Below the pieces are notes generated by a model, which was not told where the DNA came from, did not search any database, and saw nothing but the letters and a program-made list of their open reading frames with translations. Position numbers and translations under genes: made by a program. Shown here piece by piece: positions 1 through 6,051 of a DNA stretch of 11,547 nucleotides. Numbering within the stretch: the first letter of the stretch is position 1; each line of letters starts with the position of its first letter. Origin of the DNA: JAHFKM01 sp035655455 (GTDB taxonomy: Archaea > Nanobdellota > Nanobdellia > SCGC-AAA011-G17 > GW2011-AR18); NCBI GenBank assembly GCA_035655455.1, contig DASRUL010000003.1, positions 1 to 11,547 on the forward strand, read 5' to 3'.

Positions 1-76
1 TTAAATAGGTTGTTTTATGTTGAGGTTTTTTCCTTAGAACAAGTAGCTTTAAAAACTTCTCAGAGTATGATTCTTT

Positions 77-586
77 ATGGAAGAATTTACTTTTGGGAAA
101 CAGATGTTTAAAGTGTTGAGTTCTGATATGAGGATACGGATTTTGAAGGAGCTTGCTGGGAAGCAGAAGACACAGACTGATCTTGCTGAATTGTTGAAGG
201 TGAAGATTCCTACAGTGAAGGAGCACTTGGTCAAGCTTGAGGAGGAGGGCCTTGTGAGAAAGGATGAAGAAAGAAAGTGGAAGTATTATTCGCTTACTGA
301 AAGAGGGAGGACCCTGCTGGCGCCTGAGCCCGTGTTGGTAAAGCTTGCAATTTTTTCTTTTATTGGTCTTGCTGTTTTGTCTTTTTTGAGGATTTTCTCA
401 ACGTTGAGAGCGAAGAGTGTTGTGACCTTGGGTGCTGAAGTACAGCAGGTTGAATTTGCTGCTTCTCCAGCCAGAGAAGTGGTAGCTGCTTCAAGCCTTT
501 TGGATCCTTTGACAATAACGCTTCTTGCTTTGACACTTCTCATGTTTGTTGTTTATCTTTTCGCGAAAAAAGCCAAACGCTTTTAA
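77..586 (+). CDS. ArsR-like winged-helix regulator with two C-terminal membrane segments
   Basis: A 169-residue protein likely to be a DNA-binding regulator held at the membrane. Residues about 8-80 form an ArsR-type winged helix: a helical start with SSDMRIRILKEL, the HTH around TQTDLAELLKVKIPTVKEHL, and a wing ending in WKYYSLTERGR. Two hydrophobic segments follow, at about 86-108 and 144-163, the last ending in the basic tail KKAKRF, with a polar stretch between them. Family knowledge: ArsR-like domains repress or activate transcription, and archaea often fuse them to membrane helices. No metal-binding cysteines are visible, so metal sensing is unlikely. The ATG at 77 is chosen because a TATA-like CTTTAAAAA lies about 26 bases upstream with no Shine-Dalgarno. 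The target genes are unknown. Confidence 0.8.
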   Translation: MEEFTFGKQMFKVLSSDMRIRILKELAGKQKTQTDLAELLKVKIPTVKEHLVKLEEEGLVRKDEERKWKYYSLTERGRTLLAPEPVLVKLAIFSFIGLAVLSFLRIFSTLRAKSVVTLGAEVQQVEFAASPAREVVAASSLLDPLTITLLALTLLMFVVYLFAKKAKRF

Positions 587-601
587 ACCGGAACTTTTTT
601 C

Positions 602-1045
602 ATGCCTGTTGTTGTGATCACGTCAAGTATTCATTATCATTTGGAAAGTTTGGAGAAAGATTTGAGGGAGTTGGATGAGCGTTTTAAGAAGGATCAGAAT
701 GATCGGTGGTTTGTGAATTACATTTTTATTTCTGAGAAAATTAAGGAGAGGGCGGGAATCAACCTTAATCCAGCGGTGAAAGAGTTGGAGATGGCAAAGA
801 GGGAGTATGCTGAGAAGTACAAAACGAAGGATCTTCAGTACCATGCGGATGTCGCGATTAATGAATGCAAGCTTTTGAAAGAGGGGTTGAGAGAGCTTTA
901 TGATCTGTACAAGAACCAGGAAAAATATGAACGGATTAGGGGTGTTTGGAGTGTGCGCTTTCCAGAGTTCTTTAGGAGGATCGTTCATGTTCGGGAGAGG
1001 CTTCATATTCTTGACAGGATTCTTTCCAAGGAAGAACAGCGTTGA
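602..1045 (+). CDS. Small charged alpha-helical protein of unknown function
   Basis: A 147-residue protein I do not recognise. It is rich in Lys, Glu, Arg and Leu and should be almost all helical, with coiled-coil potential at about 12-30 and 55-110. It has no signal peptide or membrane segment, and its single cysteine makes metal binding unlikely. It starts 15 bases after the regulator. The ATG at 602 is the obvious start, but a TATA-like TTTTAAAC (581-588) overlaps the stop codon of the previous gene and would place a transcript start near 610, so the GTG at 614 (reading VITSSIHYHL) is an alternative. Codon use (many TTG, AGG, AAG, GAG) matches the native-looking genes. The gene ends 36 bases before the metalloprotease gene on the same strand, which has its own promoter. 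Confidence 0.7.
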   Translation: MPVVVITSSIHYHLESLEKDLRELDERFKKDQNDRWFVNYIFISEKIKERAGINLNPAVKELEMAKREYAEKYKTKDLQYHADVAINECKLLKEGLRELYDLYKNQEKYERIRGVWSVRFPEFFRRIVHVRERLHILDRILSKEEQR

Positions 1046-1081
1046 AGAAAAAGTTTTAAAGGAACGTTTCTTGCTGGATGG

Positions 1082-1525
1082 ATGCGTGATGATGCCTGGT
1101 TGAAAGAGCGGTTGGAGCAGATCTGGTCATTGTTATTTTTTGATGTGGAGAGGAGGAATGATGTTCTTATTAAGTTCAAGGGCAACTGGAGGAACAAGTT
1201 TGGGCATATTAAGAGGCTGAAAAATAAGAACAGTGAGATTGCTATTAATGGGTTTTTCAAAAAGGAAATTGTCCCTGAATATATTGTTGACGTCACGATT
1301 GCGCATGAGTTAGTGCATTACATGCATGGGTTTAACAGCCCTCATCCGAAGTTGTTTGCTCATCCTCATAAAGGCGGTGTTGTTGACAAGGAATTGAGGG
1401 GGCGCGGCTTTGGTCAGAATTTGTTGATGGAGCGGAAGTGGGTGAAGGAGGCGTGGCCTGTCTTGTTGAAGGAGCATTTTAAGGAGCGTAAGAGTTCTGG
1501 TTTTTTCAGGATGAAATTATGGTGA
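1082..1525 (+). CDS. SprT-like zinc metalloprotease
   Basis: A 147-residue protein with the zinc-metallopeptidase motif HELVH at residues 75-79 inside TIAHELVHYMHGF, and several downstream histidines (88, 94, 96) that could give the third zinc ligand. The arrangement of a short N-terminal helical part, a strand with AINGFF, then the active-site helix fits the SprT-like/WSS1-like fold. Members cut proteins crosslinked to DNA in eukaryotes (SPRTN); the role of archaeal SprT-like proteins is poorly known. The cysteine zinc ribbon that follows the core in many SprT proteins is absent, so this is a minimal core. The ATG at 1082 is preferred because AGTTTTAAAGG at 1051-1061 is centred 26 bases upstream. 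An overlapping ATG at 1078 hits a stop after three codons. Confidence 0.78.
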   Translation: MRDDAWLKERLEQIWSLLFFDVERRNDVLIKFKGNWRNKFGHIKRLKNKNSEIAINGFFKKEIVPEYIVDVTIAHELVHYMHGFNSPHPKLFAHPHKGGVVDKELRGRGFGQNLLMERKWVKEAWPVLLKEHFKERKSSGFFRMKLW

Positions 1526-1545
1526 GCTGAAAGTTTTCAGAGAAT

Positions 1546-1555
1546 CTTTTTAAAC
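1546..1555 (+). promoter_or_regulatory. TATA-like box facing into the 3' end of the toxin-like gene
   Basis: CTTTTTAAAC at 1546-1555 has the form and spacing of the leaderless promoters in this window and would start RNA near 1577, just before an ATG at 1582. That ATG opens only 33 codons (to TAG at 1681) and runs antisense to the 3' end of the minus-strand gene. The stretch could be the stump of a gene cut by the arrival of the toxin-like gene, or an antisense RNA promoter. It is an inference from sequence form only. Confidence 0.4.
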
Positions 1556-1614
1556 GGTTTCATAAAAGTTGTTCTTCTTCCATGATAAGGTCTACGTGGC
1601 GAAGTTGTTCTTTT

Positions 1615-2358
1615 TTAAGGAGTTCCTTGGACCAAGGAGGGGATAGTAACGCGAATGTTTGTTCTTGGACCAAGAGTTGTTAGAGGAGGAAAGATCGTAT
1701 GAAAGCGGTTTGATGGTACAACTGATTGCGCGCAGAGCGAGCATCCGTGGCCGTCTTGTTGCATGTCTTGCCATTCTTGAGCGTGGTTGGAGAGAAAGTG
1801 ACAAAGTTGGGGAGGATTGATTTGGTTGGCGAAATCAAATCCAAGGCTTACTGATGCTCGGTCCGATGCCGTCCTTCGTCCACGGTTTCCTCTAATTGAT
1901 CCTATAAATACCTCTAACCATGTCATTTGGAAGACGACGGCTATTGCGGCATAGATAAAATTTCCAACTTCTGAACGATGGATACAGCCATCACAGAGAG
2001 TGAGTGTTTGCTCGCAAGAGATAGGGCAATAACCTCGTCGAGAGTTGAAGGTGGTGGTAGGGTGATAAGTGAGTTGAGGTGCGAGCATCAGGAGAAGACG
2101 ATATCGTTGCGCTCGAATGTCTACCCAGCGCGGAGTAAGGTCATAGAAGGGGCGAGCGTTATTTCGTGCTGTTCCCCATGCGATGGCGAGCGTGTTGAGA
2201 GTGGTGCAGAAGCCAAGCCACAAATTAAGTTCTTCGATGAACCAATCTGTAGCATCTGGTCCGCAGACAGGGGGATGTTCGATGCGAAGGATCTTACCTT
2301 TTACAGGGCCTGCTGGCTGGTTTTTCTTAGCGACTCTTTTTTTGTGTCGAGCAGGCAT
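1615..2358 (-). CDS. Ntox44-like (bacterial polymorphic toxin type 44) predicted RNase domain protein, orphan
   Basis: A 247-residue protein whose middle resembles the Ntox44 toxin domain: an N-terminal block ATDWFIEELN (36-45), a W-D block near PRWVDIRAQ (77-85), the family-like GNFIY at 132-136, and a final SDRASVSLGFDF (165-176) comparable to the acidic D..I..G element. Members are predicted RNases at the C-terminus of secreted bacterial toxins. No secretion or repeat domain precedes it here, the N-terminus is basic, and no immunity gene lies beside it. Nine cysteines, four of them in CPISCEQTLTLCDGC (111-125), suggest metal binding or disulfides. Codon use (many CGA, CGC, CAA, ATC, TTC) differs from the TTG/AGG/CAG-rich neighbours, which suggests transfer. 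A TATA-like box at 2381-2389 sits 27 bases before this ATG, so it seems adapted to archaeal expression. The gene is likely real; the family call is tentative. Confidence 0.55.
   Translation of the reverse strand: MPARHKKRVAKKNQPAGPVKGKILRIEHPPVCGPDATDWFIEELNLWLGFCTTLNTLAIAWGTARNNARPFYDLTPRWVDIRAQRYRLLLMLAPQLTYHPTTTFNSRRGYCPISCEQTLTLCDGCIHRSEVGNFIYAAIAVVFQMTWLEVFIGSIRGNRGRRTASDRASVSLGFDFANQINPPQLCHFLSNHAQEWQDMQQDGHGCSLCAQSVVPSNRFHTIFPPLTTLGPRTNIRVTIPSLVQGTP
1625..1674. repeat. Two copies of an 11-bp near-palindrome, CTTGGACCAAG
   Basis: The string CTTGGACCAAG occurs at 1626-1636 (extended to CCTTGGACCAAGG) and again at 1664-1674, 38 bp apart. Each copy is an inverted repeat around a central A. 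Both lie within the last codons of the minus-strand toxin-like gene, in different reading frames, so the repeat is not explained by a repeated peptide. They could mark a protein-binding site, RNA hairpins at the 3' end of that mRNA, or chance. Confidence 0.4.
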
Positions 2359-2380
2359 AAATATTCTCTCAAAAGAGTGT

Positions 2381-2389
2381 TAATAAATG
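2381..2389 (-). promoter_or_regulatory. TATA-like box for the Ntox44-like gene
   Basis: Read on the minus strand, CATTTATTA is centred 27 bases before the start codon at 2358, the spacing expected of a leaderless archaeal transcript. This supports the minus-strand frame over the long frame that overlaps it on the plus strand. Confidence 0.55.
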
Positions 2390-2495
2390 TTTTTGATCAC
2401 TTAAAAGAGACTTATCTTTCTAAGAGGATAGTTGACTAACTTTGCAGCAAAATAAAGGGCTACTTTTATATAACACCTTTTTCACAATCTTAATA

Positions 2496-3644
2496 ATGGA
2501 AAATGGTGTGATCGGTATTCTTGGTCTTGGTGCGATGGGCCGGATTATTGCGAAAGATCTTGCTTCTTCGTTTGAGGGAAATGTTGTTTATCTCGTGCGT
2601 GATCCTGCCTCAGTCAAAAGTCTAGCGAAAAGATATTGCGCAACAGTACGCTACGCTGATGTGTCGAAACCTGAGACTGTAGCCAGGGCGTTGAAGGGAA
2701 TTAATGTCGTTATTCATGCGGTGCACCATGAGTTTAACCTTGCTGTCATGAAGGCGTGCTTGAAAGCTCATTGTCATTATCTTGATCTTGGTGGATTGTT
2801 TCATTTTACGAGGGAGCAGTTAAAGCTTCATAACGCGTTTAAGAGAAAGGGTCTTCTTGCTATTCTTGGGATGGGCGCTGCTCCAGGAATTACGAACCTT
2901 TTAGCGAGGTATGGAAGTGATTTTTTAGACAGGGTTGAGGATGTTGAGATTCTCGTTGGAATGAAAGACAAGTCCACATACAAGCAAGTTTCTCCATTGT
3001 CAGCCGCGTATTCGTTGCAGACGATTCTTGAGGAGTTTTCGTGGAAGCCTGCGGTTTTTAAGAATAAAAAAATGGTGTTTGTTGAGCCGTTGTCTGGAAG
3101 GGTTCCGTACAAGTTTCCTGATCCTGTGGGCGTGCAAAAGCCGCAGTTTACGATTCATTCTGAGGTTGCGACCCTACCTTTTACCCTAGCCGCGAGGAAT
3201 GTTTCGTTTAGGATTGCGTTTGATGATGATTTCGTTGAAAGAGTGAGAATCTTGCGCTCTTTAGGCCTTACGGAGGATCGTGAGGTTGAAGTTAAAGGCA
3301 AGAAAGTAAATGTCAGGGAATTTTTAATAAGTTTCTTAAAAACTTTGCCAAAGACCATTCCTCGGAAGATTGATCAGTACGAGATCATTCGGGTGGTTGT
3401 GAGAGGGAGCAAAGCGAGAAAGAAAAAAGAGTTGAGAGTGGACGCGCATATTCATGGCAAGGATGAAACGATTGACAAGGATACTGGTGTTCCTCCTTCG
3501 ATTGTTGCCCAAATGATCCTGAAAAAAAAGATTCAAGAGAAAGGCGTGTTTCCTCCTGATTTGGTTGTTCCGCCTGAACTTTTTTTCAAAGAGCTCGCGA
3601 GAAGAAAGATTTTTATATTCTTGAACAACAAGAGGGTAAATTGA
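2496..3644 (+). CDS. Saccharopine dehydrogenase-like NAD(P)-dependent oxidoreductase, paralogue 1
   Basis: A 382-residue Rossmann-fold oxidoreductase. The nucleotide-binding loop GLGAMG is at residues 10-15. The family-typical HYLDLGG lies at 94-100 and GMGAAPGITN at 125-134, followed by a C-terminal substrate domain ending in ELARRKIFIF. Relatives include saccharopine dehydrogenase and carboxynorspermidine dehydrogenase, which act on amino-acid-derived substrates in the cytosol; the substrate here cannot be read from the sequence. The frame is open from 2442, but the ATG at 2496 is preferred because TTTTATATAA at 2464-2473 is centred 27 bases upstream and the dinucleotide-binding strand then starts at residue 4. 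The paralogue follows after 3 bases, so the two are almost surely co-transcribed. Confidence 0.85.
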   Translation: MENGVIGILGLGAMGRIIAKDLASSFEGNVVYLVRDPASVKSLAKRYCATVRYADVSKPETVARALKGINVVIHAVHHEFNLAVMKACLKAHCHYLDLGGLFHFTREQLKLHNAFKRKGLLAILGMGAAPGITNLLARYGSDFLDRVEDVEILVGMKDKSTYKQVSPLSAAYSLQTILEEFSWKPAVFKNKKMVFVEPLSGRVPYKFPDPVGVQKPQFTIHSEVATLPFTLAARNVSFRIAFDDDFVERVRILRSLGLTEDREVEVKGKKVNVREFLISFLKTLPKTIPRKIDQYEIIRVVVRGSKARKKKELRVDAHIHGKDETIDKDTGVPPSIVAQMILKKKIQEKGVFPPDLVVPPELFFKELARRKIFIFLNNKRVN

Positions 3645-3647
3645 AAG

Positions 3648-4799
3648 ATGGTGAAGTTTGACTTTGTGGTGCTTGGCGCGACTGGTGATCAGGGAAGGAT
3701 TTGTGGAAAGGATTTGTTGAAGTCTGGTTTTTCTGTGTTGTTGTGTGGCAGGAAGAAGGAAAGGATTGATGACTTGTTGAAGTTTAAGAGGGCGAGGTTT
3801 GAGTTTGTGAACGTGCGTGATGTGGAGAAGACTGCTCGTATTATCAAGAAGTCCGGCGCGAAGGTGGTTTTGAATTGTGTTGAGTTGAGGCTGAATCTAG
3901 AGGTGATGCGCGCTTGTTTGTTAGCAAACGCGCATTATCTTGATCTTGGCGGGTTGCAGGAGATGACGATGCAGCAATACAAGTTGTATGGCAAGTTTAA
4001 AAAAATGAGGTTGTTGGCGTTGTTGGGCTGCGGTTCTACTCCCGGGATCGCGAATGTGATGGCGCGGTATGCTGTTGATAAGTTGGAGAGTGTTGATCAT
4101 ATTGATTTAGGGTTTGCGTGGGATTCGAATATTAAGCAGTTCGTGATTCCGTATTCAATTGAGAGCATCATTTACGAGTTGACAACGCCTGCGGTTGTCC
4201 TGGAGAAAGGGAAGTTCAGGAAGAGCAACGCGTGTTATTATGAGGGTGCTGAGAAGATCCGCGGGGTTGGGACGCAGAATATGTATTGCATTGTGCATTC
4301 TGAGGTGTACACCTTCCACAAGTATTTTAAGCAGAAAGGGTTGAAGTCTGTGCATTATACTGCTGGTTTTCCTGAGCATTCTCATCAGGCGATTAAATTC
4401 TTGATTGATATGGGCTTTGGGTCTAAGGACAAGGTGAGTATTAAGGGTTGTGAGGTTGGTATTCTTGATTTTACGCGTGAGGTGTTGAAGCGGCAGAAGC
4501 AGCCGAAGAATTATCAGGAGACAGAGAATATTTGGGTGAAGGTTGCTGGAAGACAGAATAAGATGAACAAGACCATTCACATGGAGTGCTTGACAACATC
4601 CTTGGAGGGCTTTGAGGAGGCTGGCTCGAACATTAATACCGGGATGACGATTTCCATTATGGGCAAGTTTGTGCTGAAGGGGATGATTGCCGAGGTTGGT
4701 GTGACTGCGCCTGAAGCCTGTGTTCCTGAGGAGGAGTTTTTTGAGGAGTTGGCGAGGAGAAAGATGGTCGTGTATGAGGACGGAAGGAGAATTAACTGA
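3648..4799 (+). CDS. Saccharopine dehydrogenase-like NAD(P)-dependent oxidoreductase, paralogue 2
   Basis: A 383-residue protein with the same fold and order of motifs as its upstream neighbour: GATGDQG at 10-16, HYLDLGG at 96-102 and GCGSTPGIAN at 127-136, and a C-terminus ending EELARRKMVV. The nucleotide loop GxTGxQG differs from GLGAMG in paralogue 1, so coenzyme preference may differ. The gene begins 3 bases after the previous stop, with a purine-rich AGAGGGT about 14 bases upstream, so translation is probably coupled. A tandem pair of similar length suggests a heteromeric enzyme or two related steps; this is an inference. Its last 13 codons, stop codon and downstream T-runs are repeated 1.1 kb further on, at 5922-5994. 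Confidence 0.85.
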   Translation: MVKFDFVVLGATGDQGRICGKDLLKSGFSVLLCGRKKERIDDLLKFKRARFEFVNVRDVEKTARIIKKSGAKVVLNCVELRLNLEVMRACLLANAHYLDLGGLQEMTMQQYKLYGKFKKMRLLALLGCGSTPGIANVMARYAVDKLESVDHIDLGFAWDSNIKQFVIPYSIESIIYELTTPAVVLEKGKFRKSNACYYEGAEKIRGVGTQNMYCIVHSEVYTFHKYFKQKGLKSVHYTAGFPEHSHQAIKFLIDMGFGSKDKVSIKGCEVGILDFTREVLKRQKQPKNYQETENIWVKVAGRQNKMNKTIHMECLTTSLEGFEEAGSNINTGMTISIMGKFVLKGMIAEVGVTAPEACVPEEEFFEELARRKMVVYEDGRRIN

Positions 4800-4830
4800 T
4801 TTTTAGGATTTTTCTTAGAAGAGTTTTTAA
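4757..4830 (+). repeat. 74-bp direct repeat, copy 1 (3' end of dehydrogenase gene plus terminator)
   Basis: The segment starts at GAGAAAGATGG and covers the last 13 codons, the TGA stop and the T-rich tail. It matches 5922-5994 with two A/G substitutions and one missing T. It is joined to the intact gene and is probably the copy brought in, or created, when the AT-rich island arrived. Confidence 0.9.
4798..4828 (+). terminator. T-run terminator of the dehydrogenase operon
   Basis: Directly after the stop codon come three T-rich tracts (TTTTT at 4800-4804, TTTTTC at 4810-4815 and GTTTTTAA at 4823-4830) with no strong hairpin, as expected of archaeal termination. The same tracts occur in the second copy of this segment at 5964-5994. 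Confidence 0.5.
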
Positions 4831-4920
4831 TTTGAAAGGGAAGTAAGCTGTTAAGGTAAAGTCACCTAAAGAGATCTGTCCTAATTCCTTTTCACTTTAC
4901 ATCTTTATCTTCTAGTTCAA

Positions 4921-5163
4921 TCAAAAATCTGATTCCCATAAATCTATTAGTCCAAGTAGTTCAGATTCAAAATGTTTTTTTATTTCTTCGTAAAGTTCAT
5001 GCAATCGTTCTTTTTTATATATCTTCAGGTGTTCAGGATATCTTTTCTTTATCTCTTCAAAAATCTTCTTTGAACTGTTGCCTCTATGCTCGGTTTTTCT
5101 TATTCCTCTTTTAATGATATTGTTAGAGCTACAAAAGATACAAAATTTTTTATAAAAAGCTAT
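4921..5163 (-). pseudogene. Remnant with a transposase-like zinc ribbon N-terminus, no start codon
   Basis: On the minus strand a frame is open for 80 codons to TGA at 4921-4923, but it has no ATG, GTG or TTG until a late TTG. It begins with FYKKFCIFCSSNNIIKRGIR, which looks like the CxxC half of the zinc ribbon at the start of many transposases (C..C.S.NI.K.G.RK). It then changes abruptly into a Lys/Glu-rich helical tail ending in LIDLWESDF, and the second cysteine pair is missing. It looks like a chimera of two decayed genes. TATA-like strings (TTTATAAATA near 5161-5170) lie upstream. The rest of the gene-free stretch 4800-5278 holds only the operon terminator and the toxin-antitoxin promoter region. 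Confidence 0.4.
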
Positions 5164-5208
5164 TTATAAAGAGTTAAAAGGTTTATATCATCCTACATTT
5201 GGCTTAAG

Positions 5209-5242
5209 AATTATCACTTATTATTGGGGCAGAGAGATAATT
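5209..5242. promoter_or_regulatory. Inverted repeat upstream of the antitoxin, possible operator
   Basis: AATTATC at 5209-5215 and GATAATT at 5236-5242 form a perfect 7-bp inverted repeat separated by 20 bases, just before the antitoxin TATA-like box (ATTTAAGG, 5251-5258). Toxin-antitoxin operons are commonly autoregulated through such sites. The role is an inference, and in AT-rich DNA a 7-bp match can occur by chance. Confidence 0.35.
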
Positions 5243-5278
5243 GGTAAATTATTTAAGGTTTTAAGACTAAAAGAAAGT

Positions 5279-5542
5279 ATGCAAATGCCAAATAGAGATT
5301 ACGATAGGTTGGAATTTCATGAAGGTAAAGAGATTCCTTATCTTAAAGGGACCAGAATAAGGGTGGAAGTTATGTATTGTTCTGATTACAATGTGGAAGG
5401 AAGAACGATTAAAGAAATCGCAAAGGATAGAGATCTTCCAGTTAAAGATGTGATACAGGCTATTGAGTGGTGTACGGAAAATGATGGCCTTGTGACTAGA
5501 GTATTGGCTCAGGAAAGAAAAGAAGCGGGTGTGAAAGATTAA
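5279..5542 (+). CDS. DUF433-type antitoxin
   Basis: An 87-residue protein with the DUF433 pattern: a beta-rich start with GKEIPYLKGTRIRV (about 16-29), then helices with EGRTIKEIAKDRDLPVKDV and AIEWCTEN. In this family the GTRI segment is strand-like and the rest forms a helix-turn-helix-like domain; members are antitoxins that neutralise PIN-like partners and probably repress their own operon. The ATG at 5279 fits a TATA-like ATTTAAGG 25 bases upstream, and a second ATG at 5285 (MPNRDYDR) is equally possible. The stop codon overlaps the toxin start by one base, which implies coupled translation. Its base composition is more AT-rich than the flanking chromosome. Confidence 0.75.
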   Translation: MQMPNRDYDRLEFHEGKEIPYLKGTRIRVEVMYCSDYNVEGRTIKEIAKDRDLPVKDVIQAIEWCTENDGLVTRVLAQERKEAGVKD

Positions 5543-5888
5543 AATTTATTTAGATGATAATTTAGATAGGGACATTCTTATAGAAATTCTTACAGATAGA
5601 GGATTTGAGGTAATTAGTCCTCGTAAAATAGGAATGAGACACAAGAAAGATATTGATCATTTGAAAGAAGCAATAGTAAAGCAGGCTGTTTTGTTTACTT
5701 TTGATCGGGATTTTGAAAGGATACATAAGAGAATAAGAAAACATTTTGGTATAATTATTCTTTATCAGGAGAATAATCCAAAAAAGGATATGAAAGAATT
5801 AAAAATTGCGAAAGCGTTAAAGAATGTAGAAGGTTTAAATTTATCCTTAAAGAATAATTTGTATAAGTTGAATGATTTTAATTTCTAG
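5538..5888 (+). CDS. DUF5615 PIN-like toxin, probably started at ATT
   Basis: A protein of about 116 residues with the DUF5615 layout: KIYLDDNLDRDILIEIL at the start, KIGMRHKKDIDHLKEA (30-45), then VLFTFDRDF (51-59) and HFGIIILYQ (69-77). Acidic residues D5/D6, D38/D40 and D56/D58 fit the PIN-like metal-dependent RNase site. The frame has TGA at 5532-5534 and no ATG, GTG or TTG before an internal ATG at 5634, which would delete the first third with the first catalytic aspartates. The codon before KIYLDDN is ATT (5538-5540), exactly where family members have ATG, and it overlaps the antitoxin stop. GGTG eight bases upstream could pair with archaeal 16S rRNA. I therefore call an ATT start; a broken start is the alternative. 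Confidence 0.65.
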   Translation: MKIYLDDNLDRDILIEILTDRGFEVISPRKIGMRHKKDIDHLKEAIVKQAVLFTFDRDFERIHKRIRKHFGIIILYQENNPKKDMKELKIAKALKNVEGLNLSLKNNLYKLNDFNF

Positions 5889-5921
5889 TAGAAGAGCATA
5901 TAAGTTTAAGAAAGAAAATAT

Positions 5922-5994
5922 GAGAAAGATGGTCGTGTATGAGGACGGAAGGAGGATTAACTGATTTTAGGATTTTTCTTAGAAGGGTTTTTAA
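5922..5994 (+). repeat. Direct repeat, copy 2 (orphan 3' end of the dehydrogenase gene)
   Basis: This matches 4757-4830 at all but three positions. It encodes RKMVVYEDGRRIN and a stop, now preceded by AT-rich island DNA; a chance ATG at 5920 makes a 14-codon frame that is unlikely to matter. It is followed directly by the promoter region of the next gene, so it is probably the original 3' end of paralogue 2 before the island arrived. Confidence 0.9.
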
Positions 5995-6051
5995 AAGAAG
6001 AGTCAGAGGCCGGATCACTAGATTTTTAAAAGTTTGTGTTATCCCTGTTGT

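Larger units (their letters stand above)
4757..5921. mobile_element. AT-rich toxin-antitoxin island inserted at a gene 3' end
   Basis: About 1.1 kb of clearly more AT-rich DNA carries the zinc-ribbon gene remnant and a DUF433/DUF5615 pair, bounded by the 73-74 bp direct repeats. The arrangement gene body + copy 1 + island + copy 2 is what integration at a gene 3' end produces when the element carries a replacement end. No integrase, terminal inverted repeats or complete transposase are visible, so the mobilising enzyme is missing or acted in trans. An alternative is tandem duplication of the dehydrogenase 3' region followed by insertion between the copies. Confidence 0.6.

Noticed and set aside
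1978..2439. A 153-codon plus-strand frame opposite the Ntox44-like gene
   Set aside because: It has no promoter or domain, and its composition is that of a shadow; the minus-strand frame has a placed TATA-like box and family-like motifs.
4155..4580. A 141-codon minus-strand frame within the second dehydrogenase gene
   Set aside because: It lies wholly opposite a well-supported gene and its leucine/histidine-rich translation is typical of an antisense shadow of TTG/GTG-rich coding DNA.
4831..5921. A complete insertion sequence around the toxin-antitoxin pair
   Set aside because: No terminal inverted repeats or full transposase are visible; the flanking direct repeats are far too long for a normal target-site duplication.
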